This document shows, piece by piece, positions 15,966 through 26,800 of a stretch of 64,000 nucleotides of DNA (position 1 is the first letter of the stretch; each line of letters opens with the position of its first letter). This DNA is from CBDFKB01 sp965248715 (lineage in GTDB: Bacteria; Pseudomonadota; Alphaproteobacteria; Rhizobiales; Rhizobiaceae). The notes beneath the pieces were generated by a model. It was not told the origin of the DNA. It saw only the letters and a list, made by a program, of their open reading frames with translations, and did no database searches. The position numbers and the translations under genes were made by a program. The DNA is taken from contig CBDFKB010000005.1 in the NCBI GenBank assembly GCA_965248715.1, positions 124,001 to 188,000 on the forward strand, written 5' to 3'.

Positions 15966-16867
15966 TACTCGCTGCTGGTTCGCGGGGCACCGTTTGGGTC
16001 GTTGAAATAGCGGAAGAAGTCCGAATTCGGCGACAGCACCATGGTTGTACCTCCGCCCTCCAGGGCTTCTTTATAGGCAATCATAGAGCGGTAGAATTCG
16101 AAGAATTCTGGATCGCGGTTGAAAGCATCCGCGAACAACCGGTTGCGTTCCGCCTCGCCCTCACCACGCAAAATTTCAGAATCGCGCTGGGCTTCCGCTT
16201 CGATTTCCACCACCTGGCGGTCAGAACGGGCGCGGATGCGGCGGGCAGCCTCCTGGCCACGGGCGCGCAGCCGTTCGGCTTCAGCCAGGCGTTCCGCCTT
16301 CATACGCTCATAGGTCTGCTGCGAAACTTGGCGGGTCAAATCGGTGCGCCGAATACGCACGTCCTGGATGTTGAGGCCGATCGAAATCGCTTCTGGGCGG
16401 ATTTGGTCACGCACCTCACGCATCATTTCGGCGCGATCTGCTGATAGGGCTGCCTCAAATCCGCGCAAGCCGTACACCCGGCGCAGCGAAGCGTCGAGCC
16501 TGGTTTTCAACCGCTGTTCGGCGAGGTTGAGATTTGCCCCAACCGCTTCACGGAACCGTTTGGGATCTTCGACCCGATAAACCAGGAATGCATCGACTTC
16601 ATAGAACTTGCCGCCCGATACCTGAACCCGGATGTCTGGCAACTCGAACTGCACCAGGCGGTCCTCGACCTTTTGCACTGATTCAAAATCGAAAATACCC
16701 AGGGGAATTTTGAAATAGAGGCCAGGTTCGCTTTTGATGCGGTGGATTTCACCGAAGCGTTGCACCAAAGCCTGTTCACGCTCATTGACGACGAAAATCG
16801 ACGAATAGGCGAGGATCAGCAGAAATACCACTATGCCAGCAAGTAGCGGCAGGCGATTGATAATCAT
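15965..16867 (-). CDS. hflC: HflC, SPFH/band-7 membrane protein, FtsH modulator
   Basis: 300 residues: an N-terminal membrane anchor (LPLLAGIVVFLLILAYSSIFVV), then the SPFH domain (VNEREQALVQRFGEIHRIKSEPGLYFKIP) and a charged helical region (RMKAERLAEAERLRARGQEAARRI) that forms the HflKC cage. With HflK it surrounds and restrains the FtsH protease on the periplasmic side. ATG overlaps the hflK stop by four bases. Confidence 0.95.
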   Translation of the reverse strand: MIINRLPLLAGIVVFLLILAYSSIFVVNEREQALVQRFGEIHRIKSEPGLYFKIPLGIFDFESVQKVEDRLVQFELPDIRVQVSGGKFYEVDAFLVYRVEDPKRFREAVGANLNLAEQRLKTRLDASLRRVYGLRGFEAALSADRAEMMREVRDQIRPEAISIGLNIQDVRIRRTDLTRQVSQQTYERMKAERLAEAERLRARGQEAARRIRARSDRQVVEIEAEAQRDSEILRGEGEAERNRLFADAFNRDPEFFEFYRSMIAYKEALEGGGTTMVLSPNSDFFRYFNDPNGAPRTSSE

Positions 16868-17937
16868 TGGCTGTCTCCCGCCGTGCGGCGCTTCTCGATT
16901 TCCGGTAGGGGCAGGTAAGGCACCACCCCTTGTCCACTGCCTTGCTCGACGATTACCTTGCTGGAACTCTTCAATACCCGCTCCATGGTTTCGAGGAACA
17001 AGCGTTTGCGGGTCACATCCGGCGCTTTCACGTATTGATCGTAAACCGAGACAAAGCGCTGCGCTTCACCGGTTGCTTCCTGGACCACACGGTTCTTGTA
17101 GCCCGCCGCATCCTCGCGGATTTGCGCGGCTTCGCCACGGGCGGCACCAAGGATGCGGTTGGAATAGCGGTTTGCTTCCTCTACGAAGCGATCTTCATCC
17201 TGCTCAGCACGCTGCACCTCGTCGAACGCATCGGCAACTTCGGGCGGCGGCGCAACATCTTCGATGTTGACCGTGTTAATGCGTACGCCGGAGCCATAAC
17301 TGTCCAGCGTGTTTTGAGTAATTACCCGCACCTCTTCGGCAATCCCGGCGCGGTCATCGCGGAATACGTCCTCGGCCGGACGACGGCCGACAATTTCACG
17401 CACCGCCGCTTCCGCGACTTGCTGAACCACAAATTGCGGATCACGGACGTTGAACAGATAGTCATTTGGGACCGATACCTGCCACAAAATAGTGAACTCA
17501 AGATCGACAATGTTCTGGTCGCCCGACAACATCAATCCGGTCGAGCCACCCGCACGGCTGGACGATCCGATGTTGAGCTGCTGCTCACGAATGGTGACGC
17601 GCTCAACCGTTTCAACCGGCCAAAAGTGAAAGTGCAACCCTGGTTCGGACAAGGTTTCCTTCGGCTTGCCGAAACGCAGTTCCACCGCCAATTCATCAGG
17701 CTGCACACTATAGGTCGCCTGGAACACCCACATCAGCACCAGCGCCGCGATGACAATTAATGTCATCATTGAGTTTCCACCACCGCCAGGCAAAAAGCCG
17801 CGCAGACGATCTTGGCCGCGCCGAATAATGTCTTCCAGATCGGGCTGTCCGCCAACCGGTCCTTGGGGTCGCTGCCCCCATGGCCCGCCAGCATTTCCAC
17901 CATTTCGACCGCCACCGGTATTGTTGCTCCAGGGCAT
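16864..17937 (-). CDS. hflK: HflK, SPFH/band-7 membrane protein, FtsH modulator
   Basis: 357 residues. A Gly/Asn/Pro-rich cytoplasmic tail (MPWSNNTGGGRNGG...) and DIIRRGQDRLRGFLPGGGG precede one membrane helix (about 60-78), then the SPFH domain (VQPDELAVELRFGKPKETLSEPGLHFHFWPVE) and the helical coil RAEQDEDRFVEEANRYSNRI. It is the usual partner of hflC, with which it overlaps. A 175-bp gap separates it from folA upstream, which could hold its own promoter. Confidence 0.95.
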   Translation of the reverse strand: MPWSNNTGGGRNGGNAGGPWGQRPQGPVGGQPDLEDIIRRGQDRLRGFLPGGGGNSMMTLIVIAALVLMWVFQATYSVQPDELAVELRFGKPKETLSEPGLHFHFWPVETVERVTIREQQLNIGSSSRAGGSTGLMLSGDQNIVDLEFTILWQVSVPNDYLFNVRDPQFVVQQVAEAAVREIVGRRPAEDVFRDDRAGIAEEVRVITQNTLDSYGSGVRINTVNIEDVAPPPEVADAFDEVQRAEQDEDRFVEEANRYSNRILGAARGEAAQIREDAAGYKNRVVQEATGEAQRFVSVYDQYVKAPDVTRKRLFLETMERVLKSSSKVIVEQGSGQGVVPYLPLPEIEKRRTAGDSQ

Positions 17938-18112
17938 TACATATCCTTGTTGCTCTTGATTTTCGGCGCGTGCGGTTGTTTGCCAACCCGCCGCGCACGT
18001 AGGTGATTGTTTGTATAGGGATCCAACCGGACGATTTCAACGCGATATCGAAAAATTGCCACGCACAGTGATCAGGTCGCAGGCAAACATATTGGGATTG
18101 ATTCTAAACATA

Positions 18113-18634
18113 TCATCGGCTCTGCACAATCCGTTCGTAAATGCAAAAACGAGTCGAAAAATCATCATTTTCGCCTGCGGGCACATTGGTCGACGAAATT
18201 GCACACCAGACTTTTTCGTCAATCTTTGGAAATAACGTGTCCCCTTCCGGTTCAGCATCGACATGAGTAAGGTATAATCGCTGCGCTTGACCAATCATTT
18301 CGCGGTAAATTTTACCCCCGCCGATCACACAGATTTCATCAGCGCCGTTCTCCTTAGCCCATTGGCGCGCCATCACCATCCCATCCTCAAGATTTTCGAC
18401 CACCCTAACATCCCCCGCCACCGCTCCGCTGCGCGAAACCACAATATTAAGGCGGCCCGGTAGCGGCCGGCCGATACTGTCGTAGGTCTTGCGGCCCATG
18501 ATCACCGGTTTGCCGAAAGTTTGCGCCTTGAACCGTAGCAGGTCGCTGGAAAGCCGCCAGGGCAGATCGCCGTTAGCACCGATAACGCCATTTCGCGCTA
18601 CTGCGGCGACCAGCACGACAATTACCGCGCTCAC
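18113..18634 (-). CDS. folA: Dihydrofolate reductase
   Basis: 173 residues with all core signatures: VAAVARNGVIGANGDLPWRLSSDLLRFK, VIMGRKTYDSIGRPLPGR, ICVIGGGKIY. It regenerates tetrahydrofolate consumed by ThyA, whose gene directly precedes it with a four-base overlap (ATGA). Normal length. Confidence 0.96.
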   Translation of the reverse strand: MSAVIVVLVAAVARNGVIGANGDLPWRLSSDLLRFKAQTFGKPVIMGRKTYDSIGRPLPGRLNIVVSRSGAVAGDVRVVENLEDGMVMARQWAKENGADEICVIGGGKIYREMIGQAQRLYLTHVDAEPEGDTLFPKIDEKVWCAISSTNVPAGENDDFSTRFCIYERIVQSR

Positions 18635-19425
18635 ACTGCCACCGGCGCTTTGATGTGGTCGTGGGGTTGGTAGCCGGCAAGCGTAAGATCGTCCAGTGTA
18701 AAGGCGAAAATGTCGGTCACATCTGGGTTTAGCCGCATGGTCGGCAACGAGCGCGGCTGGCGTTGCAATTGCAGCCGCGCCTGCTCGAAATGATTGTGGT
18801 AAAGGTGAGCATCACCAAGGGTATGGATGAATTCGCCTGGCTGGTAACCGGTCGCTTGTGCCACCATCATCGTCAACAACGCATAAGACGCGATATTGAA
18901 CGGCACGCCGAGAAAAATATCGCCAGAGCGCTGGTACAACAGACACGACAAACGCTCGTTGGCAACTTGGAACTGAAACAGACAATGGCAAGGCGGCAGC
19001 GCCATTGAGCCGATATCGGCCGGGTTCCATGCACTGACAATATGGCGCCGTGAATTGGGCTCGCGTTTGATCTGCGCAATAAGTTCGGCGATCTGGTCAA
19101 TGGTGCCGCCCTGGCGGTTTGGCCAGGAACGCCATTGGTGCCCGTAAACCGGACCGAGATCACCATTTTCGTCAGCCCATTCGTCCCAGATGCCGACCCC
19201 ATGCTCCTTGAGCCAGGCGACATTGGTATCACCACGCAGGAACCATAAAAGTTCGACGACGATTGAGCGTAGATGCAGTTTTTTGGTGGTGAGCAGCGGA
19301 AAACCGTCTGCCAGATCGAACCGCATCTGATGGCCGAATATTGCTCTAGTACCAATGCCAGTGCGGTCGCCGCGGTCGCCGCCTTCATTGAGCACCTTGG
19401 CCATCAGGCCGAGATATTGCTGCAT
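18631..19425 (-). CDS. thyA: Thymidylate synthase
   Basis: 264 residues, the same length as the E. coli enzyme. Shows DRTGIGTRAIFGHQMRFDL, the dUMP-binding SAWNPADI and the catalytic Cys in LPPCHCLFQF, and PHDHIKAPVAV at the end. It methylates dUMP to dTMP with methylene-THF. First gene of the thyA-folA-hflKC-degP run. Confidence 0.97.
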   Translation of the reverse strand: MQQYLGLMAKVLNEGGDRGDRTGIGTRAIFGHQMRFDLADGFPLLTTKKLHLRSIVVELLWFLRGDTNVAWLKEHGVGIWDEWADENGDLGPVYGHQWRSWPNRQGGTIDQIAELIAQIKREPNSRRHIVSAWNPADIGSMALPPCHCLFQFQVANERLSCLLYQRSGDIFLGVPFNIASYALLTMMVAQATGYQPGEFIHTLGDAHLYHNHFEQARLQLQRQPRSLPTMRLNPDVTDIFAFTLDDLTLAGYQPHDHIKAPVAV

Positions 19426-19480
19426 AACAAATGCCTATCGCCCGGGCTAAATATCGAACACGGTTAGCTGCTGGCCGCGC

Positions 19481-20248
19481 TTAATGGCGGAATTCCGGTT
19501 CTTCACGATCGAGTATTTCCGTTAGATCCGAAAAATACCGTACGCCACCACCGTCGCCTTCTGCAATTTCCCGCGCGGTCTTTTCGGCGATCGCATCGGA
19601 CAATATCCGCAATTTCTGGCCGGTCCACAACGCCTTGATGTAAGTCTCAGCCGCGCGCTCGAAATAGTACAATCGGTTGAAGGTTTCCGCCACCGTTTGC
19701 CCGATCACCATGACCCCGTGATTGCCCATGATCAATACGTTGACCTTGGGGTCACCGAGTAATTCGGTGCAACGCGCAGCTTCTTCTTCAAAGGCCAGTC
19801 CGCCATAATTCTCATCGATCGCCTGGCGGTTAAAGAACATGGCGGTGTTTTGGTCGATCGGTGGCAATCGGCTATCGGCCAGACTGGCGAGCACGGTGGC
19901 GTGGATCGAATGCACATGCATGGCGCAGCGCGCGCGCGGGCATTTGCGGTGCAAGGTGCCGTGCAGACCCCAAGCGGTCGGATCGGGCGCGCCTGGCCGC
20001 GCCATGGTTGCCGGATCATTGGCATCCAGTAACAACAATTCACTGGCTCGCAGGAGGGAAAAATGGCGCTGGTTCGGGTTGATCAGAAATTGGCTGCCAT
20101 TGTCATTGACCGATAGGGAAAAATGATTAGCCACCGCTTCGTGGTAACCAAACCGTGCGGTCCAGCGAAAGGCGCAGGCAAGGTCGGCCCGTTCCTCGGC
20201 AAATGGCAAATTGTCGTGCTTGGAAATCGAGATCGGATTAATCGACAT
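19481..20248 (-). CDS. Class II aldolase/adducin-domain protein
   Basis: 255 residues with the class II aldolase fold: FGYHEAVANHFSLSV, the zinc-ligand HVHSIHATVLA (about residues 115-125) and MGNHGVMVIGQTV (the third His). Members include fuculose- and ribulose-phosphate aldolases, but this subgroup (adducin-like, often beside thyA/folA) has no settled substrate. It precedes thyA on the same strand with a 55-base gap. Confidence 0.85.
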   Translation of the reverse strand: MSINPISISKHDNLPFAEERADLACAFRWTARFGYHEAVANHFSLSVNDNGSQFLINPNQRHFSLLRASELLLLDANDPATMARPGAPDPTAWGLHGTLHRKCPRARCAMHVHSIHATVLASLADSRLPPIDQNTAMFFNRQAIDENYGGLAFEEEAARCTELLGDPKVNVLIMGNHGVMVIGQTVAETFNRLYYFERAAETYIKALWTGQKLRILSDAIAEKTAREIAEGDGGGVRYFSDLTEILDREEPEFRH

Positions 20249-20295
20249 TGGCGAGCCTCCCAGGCAAGCGGTTCACGGCCACATTATCGCAGCCA

Positions 20296-20396
20296 CTAGA
20301 GCGTGTCACCCAAAAGTGGGTACCGGTTTTGGGTGACACGCATAAACAAAAAGATAGCGCGACGAAGCTATTCCAACGCTTCGTGACAAGCGCTAG
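20296..20396 (+). repeat. Dispersed ~102-bp palindromic element, near-consensus copy
   Basis: Begins CTAGAGCGTGTCACCCAAAA and ends CGTGACAAGCGCTAG. The ends form an imperfect inverted repeat (TAGAGCGTGTCAC against TAGCGCTTGTCAC). The core has GGGTACCGGTTTT and a second hairpin ACGAAGC..GCTTCGT. It lies between the divergently flanking ClC gene end and aldolase gene start. Confidence 0.9.
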
Positions 20397-20420
20397 TAAG
20401 GTTCCAAGCGCTTTTTACGG

Positions 20421-22085
20421 CTATCTATGTTCTTCAACACTGGCTTCGATCAATGCGCGGTTGAAATAGCGCAGCGCCCGGATCTGGCTGGCAGTGGCGA
20501 TGATCCGCTCGGGGTCGTTTGGATCGGCTACTGCTAAAATCTGGTGCCCACCGGAATCGAACACTCTTAGGGCGTGCTCCAGTGTGTCGCTGGGGTTGAG
20601 GCAGGGCGCGTCCTCCTGGAAATTATAGGTTTCGGCGTCGGGACCGTCCGGCAATACCTCCATAAATTCAGCCACTGTGGTCGAGCGGGTGACCAAATTG
20701 TGCGGGCCATCGAGAAAAAACAGGCCGCGCATTTCCAATTGCCACTGAAAATAAGAATGGCCATGGATCGCCTGATTGATGCCGCTGGCGATTGACACCG
20801 TCAGCAACAGCGCAATCGTCATCGCATAACCGCCGGTCAACTCGAACACGATCACTGTGGTCGAAATCGGCGCGCCTAGGACCGCAGCCGCCACCGCACC
20901 CATGCCGAGGATCGCGTAAAGTCCTTCGCTCGAAACCATGCCTGGGAAAACACCGGCAACGATCAAACCAAAAGCACCGCCGGTCATGGCGCCGAGATAA
21001 AGCGCTGGTGAAAATATCCCGCCGCCGAACCGCGAGGCCAAGGTTATCGCGGTTGCCGCCATCTTGAGCACCAAAAGCGACAGCATTAGTTCAATCGATA
21101 ATTGGTTGCGCAATGCCAGATCGGCTGCTTCATACCCAACGCCAAGGATATGCGGAAAGAACACACCGATAATGCCGATTATCAATCCGCCGACGATCGG
21201 GCGTAGCCACAATGGCACCGTTATGTTGCGGGTAACATAATCGGTGCCGATCAACGCGAATTGAAACAGGATTGCCACCAGCGCACAAACGATACCAAGC
21301 AACGCGAACGCTGGAAATTCCCAAAACGAAGAGATCTGGTACTCCGGGATCATGAATGCGGCGGCATCGCCAAATCTGAGCCGGGAAAAGATGGTGCCAC
21401 CGACCGAAGAAATGACGATCGGCACAAACGCGCGCATTGAGTAGTGCCCAAGTATCACTTCATGGGCAAACAGCACCCCGGCGATTGGAGCATTAAACGA
21501 GGCCGAAACGGCGCTGGCAACACCGCATGCCAACAAGGTTCGCCGTGAAGCATCAGGCAAGCGCATCCGTTTGGCGACATAGGCGGCCAACGACCCGCCA
21601 AGATGCACCATCGGCCCTTCGCGGCCTGCGCTGGCGCCTGATCCGAGCGAAATAATGGTGACAAGCGCCGAATAGATTGCCGATTTGATTTCTAACACCC
21701 GTCCGCCGAGGAACCGTGCTTCGATCACGTCGGCGACACCTCCGGCACGCCGTGCCGGCAACAATTTGACCAGGCACCAGCCAACCAGAGCGCCGCCGAC
21801 TACCGGTGCCAGTAGGATCCAATACCAGGCAATTTTTTCCGCCGCAGACCCCACATTTTCCGACCGGTCGCCCAGCCACACTAACTGTACCAGTCCGATG
21901 CCATCGCGAAATGCGATTACCAGGAGCGATACCAACAGACCGATTGCCATCGCCAAGGCCCACATCAATGGTTGCCGCGAACTCAAGAACATCGAAATAT
22001 TCGGTTCGAACCAACGGTACAGGGCATTCGGCAGGCGGCGGAGGGGGTCGATCCACATATGAAGGCCAGTTGCAATTAGCGCCAT
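20421..22085 (-). CDS. ClC-family chloride channel/antiporter with CBS domain
   Basis: 554 residues; residue 9 (MWIDPLRR) is an alternative start. Selectivity motifs of the ClC family are present: SGASAGREGPMVHLGG (gating Glu in GREGP) and GGGIFSPALYLGA, with a long run of membrane helices to about residue 430, then a cytoplasmic CBS-type region ending near the C-terminus (EDAPCLNPSDTLEHALRVFDSGGHQILAV). The gating glutamate is kept, as in Cl-/H+ exchangers. Isolated gene, ending beside a dispersed repeat. Confidence 0.92.
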   Translation of the reverse strand: MALIATGLHMWIDPLRRLPNALYRWFEPNISMFLSSRQPLMWALAMAIGLLVSLLVIAFRDGIGLVQLVWLGDRSENVGSAAEKIAWYWILLAPVVGGALVGWCLVKLLPARRAGGVADVIEARFLGGRVLEIKSAIYSALVTIISLGSGASAGREGPMVHLGGSLAAYVAKRMRLPDASRRTLLACGVASAVSASFNAPIAGVLFAHEVILGHYSMRAFVPIVISSVGGTIFSRLRFGDAAAFMIPEYQISSFWEFPAFALLGIVCALVAILFQFALIGTDYVTRNITVPLWLRPIVGGLIIGIIGVFFPHILGVGYEAADLALRNQLSIELMLSLLVLKMAATAITLASRFGGGIFSPALYLGAMTGGAFGLIVAGVFPGMVSSEGLYAILGMGAVAAAVLGAPISTTVIVFELTGGYAMTIALLLTVSIASGINQAIHGHSYFQWQLEMRGLFFLDGPHNLVTRSTTVAEFMEVLPDGPDAETYNFQEDAPCLNPSDTLEHALRVFDSGGHQILAVADPNDPERIIATASQIRALRYFNRALIEASVEEHR

Positions 22086-22226
22086 AGGGTGACACTTTTC
22101 AACGTGTCACGCCTATCGATGGCGGTAAACCACTTCGATTGCAAATTCAGGTGATTATCGCCATTTGCGTTCAGGTTTGCCCAAACCTGCCGCCAAACAG
22201 GGAAATGGTCTACCGGGAGAGGAAAT

Positions 22227-23642
22227 ATGGCACTCGCCGATGTGGAGACCTTGCAACGCAACGAAGCCGGGATCAGCGCAGCAATTGGCGTCATAAAGCA
22301 ACAATTCGGCGAACGGCTGAAAACCTCGACGGCACTGCGCGAACAGCATGCGCACACCACCACTTATATTCCCAAACAATTGCCCGATGCGGTGCTGTTC
22401 GCGCACACTGCCGGCGAGGTCCAGGAAACTGTTCGTGTGTGCGCCAAATACAAGGTGCCGATCATTCCCTTTGGTGTCGGCAGTTCGCTGGAAGGCGGGG
22501 TCAACGCCCCGGCTGGCGGCATTTCGATTGACCTTACCGAAATGAACAAAGTTATTGCGGTTAACGCGGAAGATTTGAGCGCGACCGTGGAACCTGGGGT
22601 AACGCGAAAAGCGCTCAATACCGAATTGCGCGATACCGGCCTGTTTTTCCCGATCGATCCTGGCGCCGACGCTTCGCTTGGCGGTATGGCGGCGACCCGT
22701 GCGTCTGGCACTTGCGCGGTGCGTTATGGCACGATGCGCGACAATGTGGTGAACTTGACCGCGGTGATGCCCAACGCACAATTGGTTAAAACCGCCCGGC
22801 GCGCACGCAAATCTGCTGCCGGCTATGATCTCACCAATTTGCTGGTTGGCTCCGAAGGCACGCTCGGCATCATCACCGAACTAACGGTCCGTCTTTACGG
22901 TATCCCGGAGACGATCGCGGCTGCGGTCTGTTCGTTTGCAACCATCGAAGGTGCCTGTAACGCCACCATTTTGGCAATGCAAATCGGCATTCCGGTAGCG
23001 CGTATCGAATTGATGGATACCGAGACCGTGCGCGCGATCAACGAATATTCCGGCCTTGCCAATCCGTTATCACCGCTGTTGCTGTTGGAATTCCATGGCA
23101 CGCCGAATTCGGTCAAGGAACAGTCGGAGCTATTTGGCGGGATCGCGGCCGAATGCGGCGGCAGCGGATTTGAATGGGTCACCAAGGCCGAGGATCGCAA
23201 CCGGCTATGGCAGGCACGCCATGACGCCTATTGGGCGATGCGGGCACAAGTGCCGGGTAAATCGGTACTGGCAACCGATGTTTGCGTGCCGATATCGCGG
23301 TTGGCTGAATGTGTAGAAGAAACCCAGCAAGATGTCGCCGAAACTGGATTGTATGGCCCGATTGTTGGCCATGTCGGTGACGGGAATTTTCACGTTACCC
23401 TGGCTGCCGACCCTGATGACCGGGACGAGATCGAGCGCATGGAGGCATTCGTCGACAGGCTGGCGCTGCGGGCGTTGGCGATGGAAGGAACCTGTACCGG
23501 TGAGCACGGCATCGGCCAGGGCAAACGCCGCTTTATCCGCCTGGAACATGGTGCCGGCGCCGACGTTATGGCGGCCATCAAGCGCGCGATCGATCCCGAC
23601 AACATCATGAACCCCGGCAAAGTATTGGCACTGGCGCAATAA
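22227..23642 (+). CDS. FAD-linked oxidase, D-lactate dehydrogenase (cytochrome)/GlcD type
   Basis: 471 residues; ATG with GGGAGAGG upstream. N-terminal FAD_binding_4 domain (IIPFGVGSSLEGGV, LTEMNKVIAVNAEDLSATVEPGVT, SLGGMAATRASGTCAVRYG) and a C-terminal FAD-oxidase domain with GHVGDGNFH and GTCTGEHGIGQGKRRF. Enzymes of this type oxidise D-lactate or another D-2-hydroxyacid and pass electrons to cytochrome c or the quinone pool. Glycolate as substrate is less likely because no glcE/glcF follows. A GCGGCA..TGCCGC hairpin directly follows the stop but lacks a U-run. Confidence 0.88.
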   Translation: MALADVETLQRNEAGISAAIGVIKQQFGERLKTSTALREQHAHTTTYIPKQLPDAVLFAHTAGEVQETVRVCAKYKVPIIPFGVGSSLEGGVNAPAGGISIDLTEMNKVIAVNAEDLSATVEPGVTRKALNTELRDTGLFFPIDPGADASLGGMAATRASGTCAVRYGTMRDNVVNLTAVMPNAQLVKTARRARKSAAGYDLTNLLVGSEGTLGIITELTVRLYGIPETIAAAVCSFATIEGACNATILAMQIGIPVARIELMDTETVRAINEYSGLANPLSPLLLLEFHGTPNSVKEQSELFGGIAAECGGSGFEWVTKAEDRNRLWQARHDAYWAMRAQVPGKSVLATDVCVPISRLAECVEETQQDVAETGLYGPIVGHVGDGNFHVTLAADPDDRDEIERMEAFVDRLALRALAMEGTCTGEHGIGQGKRRFIRLEHGAGADVMAAIKRAIDPDNIMNPGKVLALAQ

Positions 23643-23816
23643 GCGGCAATTGCTGCCGCAGTAATGCCATTATACAAACCCATATGATGGGTTCGAAATT
23701 AACAATGGGCCGCAACCCAAATTTGGGGCTGGTCTATTAACCGCCCTCTGTTATGATTCGCATCTTGGCAGACATCAATTAGCACCCGGGCAGCTTTTGA
23801 GGCGAGCATATGTCCG

Positions 23817-26800
23817 GTGGGCATTCCTGAAACCGGGAGCGGCGCGCTGTTCCGTTTGTTTCTCATTCTCGGCTGCGTTGTTGTGCTGGCATTGTTTTTC
23901 GCACTGTTGGCGCCATACTTTTTGCCATGGGCGGATTATCGAGCAGATTTTGAACGCGAAGCGAGCCGACTAACCGGCCACAAGGTGGTGGTGCGTGGCA
24001 AGGCCGACGCAAAGATCATCCCGTTCCCGACAGTCACCTTCACCGATGTGCTGGTGGAAAATTCGCAAACCGGCGAAACCATGCTCGAAGTCGAGCGGTT
24101 TTCCATGGACGCCGAGCTGGCACCGTTTCTGACCGGCGAAGTACGGATTACCAACATCACCATGGAACGGCCGCTGTTCCGGTTCACGATCGAACCAGAC
24201 GGTACGCTTGATTGGTCGAAACGGGCCAATCTGCTGGTCGATCTGGATAAGGTGCAGATCGATCTTTTGCAGATCAAGAATGGGACCATTGAGGCCTATG
24301 GCCTAATTGGCGGCGAGACGACGCGGATCACCGATCTGACTGCCGCCTTGAACGCTAAATCGCTGTATGGCCCCTGGCGGCTCGACGGCAGCGCGCAAAT
24401 CGAAGGCCGCCAAACCGATATCAAGATATCCACCGGTCGTTTGCAAAATGGTGGACATATTCGCACCAAGATCGTCGCCACCTTGCCGGACCAGCCTTAT
24501 CGGCTGAACCTCGACGGCCCTTTGGCGCTGAACGGAACGGTCGGCTATTCCGGCGAATTTCGTTTCGGTCCACGCCCGGCATCCGATCCGGTGTCTGCGA
24601 CAAGTGCCGGCCGTGAAGCGCTGCCGGTGCGCGCGGAAGGAGCATTTAGCGCGCTACCGGACGAAATCAAGATTGACGGCTTTAGGCTGGAGGCTGGCGA
24701 TGCAGCCGATCCCTATACGTTAAACGGCAGCGGCAATATTATGCTGGCCGGCAAACCTTCGTTTCGAATCATCGCCAAGGGCCGGCAAATTGATCTTGGG
24801 CGGTTACGCGCGGCAAAAGCAGCTGTCGCCAAACCGAGAACGATTAAAGACCGCATTGCTGATTTGATGACGGTCTTGGAACGGGTTCCGATCCCACAAA
24901 TGGACGGCATGATTGATCTCCAACTTCCCGCGATCGTATCTGGCGACACGGTGATCCGTGAAATCAATACCCGGTTTTCGCCGGCCGGCGCGGAATGGCG
25001 GATCCACGAATTGTCTGCCGGCCTGCCGGGAAACAGCACCGTCGGTGCCGATGGACAATTGCGTTTGAAGGACGGATTTAGTTTTCATGGGCGCGCGGCG
25101 CTGACCACGCGCCAACCGTCGGGCTTCGCGGCGTGGGCAACCGGCCATGTAGATCCCTCGATCCGCCGGCTCAACCACGCAGCTCTCAGCGCCGATGTGG
25201 TTCTGTCGCAAAACCAAACCAGATTTTACGAGCTAAAGGCTGATCTGGGCGGGCAGAAACTTTCCGGCGAAGTGCAACGTCTGCCGGCAGCGCCACAGGG
25301 TCGACCGGCGTTGGTCACCACTTTGCACGGCGACGCAATCGATCTCGACATATTGCGCGCGGTCGCCTCCCTGGCGATCGGGGACGCCAAGAACGACACG
25401 TCGGACACTCACGACATCGATGTCACTTTGGTGGCGGGGTCGGTGACAGCATCTGGATTGCAAGCAGAAGGTGTGAAGGCGCGGATGCGGATCGAAAACG
25501 GTGACATTTCGATCAAACAATTGGATTTGGATGATTTTTATGGCGCGGAAATTACCACCAGTGGCGGAATTTCCGACATTTTGGACAAGCCGGACGGCAA
25601 TCTAAAGATCAATTTGAAGGCAGCCGATACCAGCCGGCTGGCAAAAACCTTCCGCCGATTTGTCGGCGAAAACCGGTTTGTCGACCATATAAATGCCAAT
25701 CCGAACCTGTTTGACGGGATGGAACTGGATGTGGACATCGTCGCTTCGGCCAAAGATGGCGGATCGGATGGGCTGATCGTGCTGGCTGGAAACATCGGCG
25801 GTACCAAGCTTTGGGTAAGCCTGGATTTCGATGGCAGGTTTGACGAGCTGCAAAAGATCAAGATCGATTTGAACTCGACCTTTGAAAATGAAGATGCGAT
25901 CCGTTTGCTCGAGCAATTCACCTTGCCAGTGGTGCCGGTTCCACTCGGCGGGCCGTTGTCGGTGAGCTTTGATTTGAACGGTGTGTTGTCGCAAATGGCG
26001 ACCATCGCTTTGCGGGCTGATACCCCAGGCACCGATTTAAACATCAGTGGCGAAATCAACACCCAGGGAGATGACCGGCTCAAAACCAAACTCGATCTTG
26101 TCGTAACATCACAAGATATTGAGCCGTTGGCATTCGCTTTAGGGGCGGGGCTACCGGGCATGGGTGGCGGCACTTCTTTCACATCGTTGTCGCAAATTTC
26201 TACTTTGGGGTGGCAAATTGCGATCAATTCAATCACCGGCCAGTTCAATGGGGCCAACTATAGCGGCACGGCTAATTTCGACTGGCCTGAAATCGGATTA
26301 GCCACCATCAACGCTGATCTGACCAGCGAGTATGTATCCCTGCCGTTTCTTGCTTCGCTGTATCTTGGTCCCAATGTCTATGATGCCGGCAGGCCGGGCA
26401 ACTGGAGTACCAGGGAGTTTTCAGATCCAATATTGCCACCTTTCGAGGCCACAGCGATCCTTTCCGCCGGCCAGCTATATTTGGCTGACGCGCTTGAATT
26501 GACCGAGGTAACCACCGGACTTGAAATGACCCCTGGAGGGGTTCGCCTGGTTGGCCTGGAAGGCCGCTCTGGCACCGCCACCGCAGCTGGCGATCTGGGC
26601 CTGGGCAATACGCAGGGTACTGCCACCTTTTACGCCAGCATGACCTTGAAGGGGTTGGATGCGAATGCGGTAATGGAAAAGTTCGCCGGCACCGACCATG
26701 GCGGTGCGATTGAAGGAACCGTCGATTTGCAGCTAAATGCCAAAGGCAATGGCAAGAGCCTGCGCAATATTTCGAGTTCGCTTGGCGGCGGTGGTGTGGC

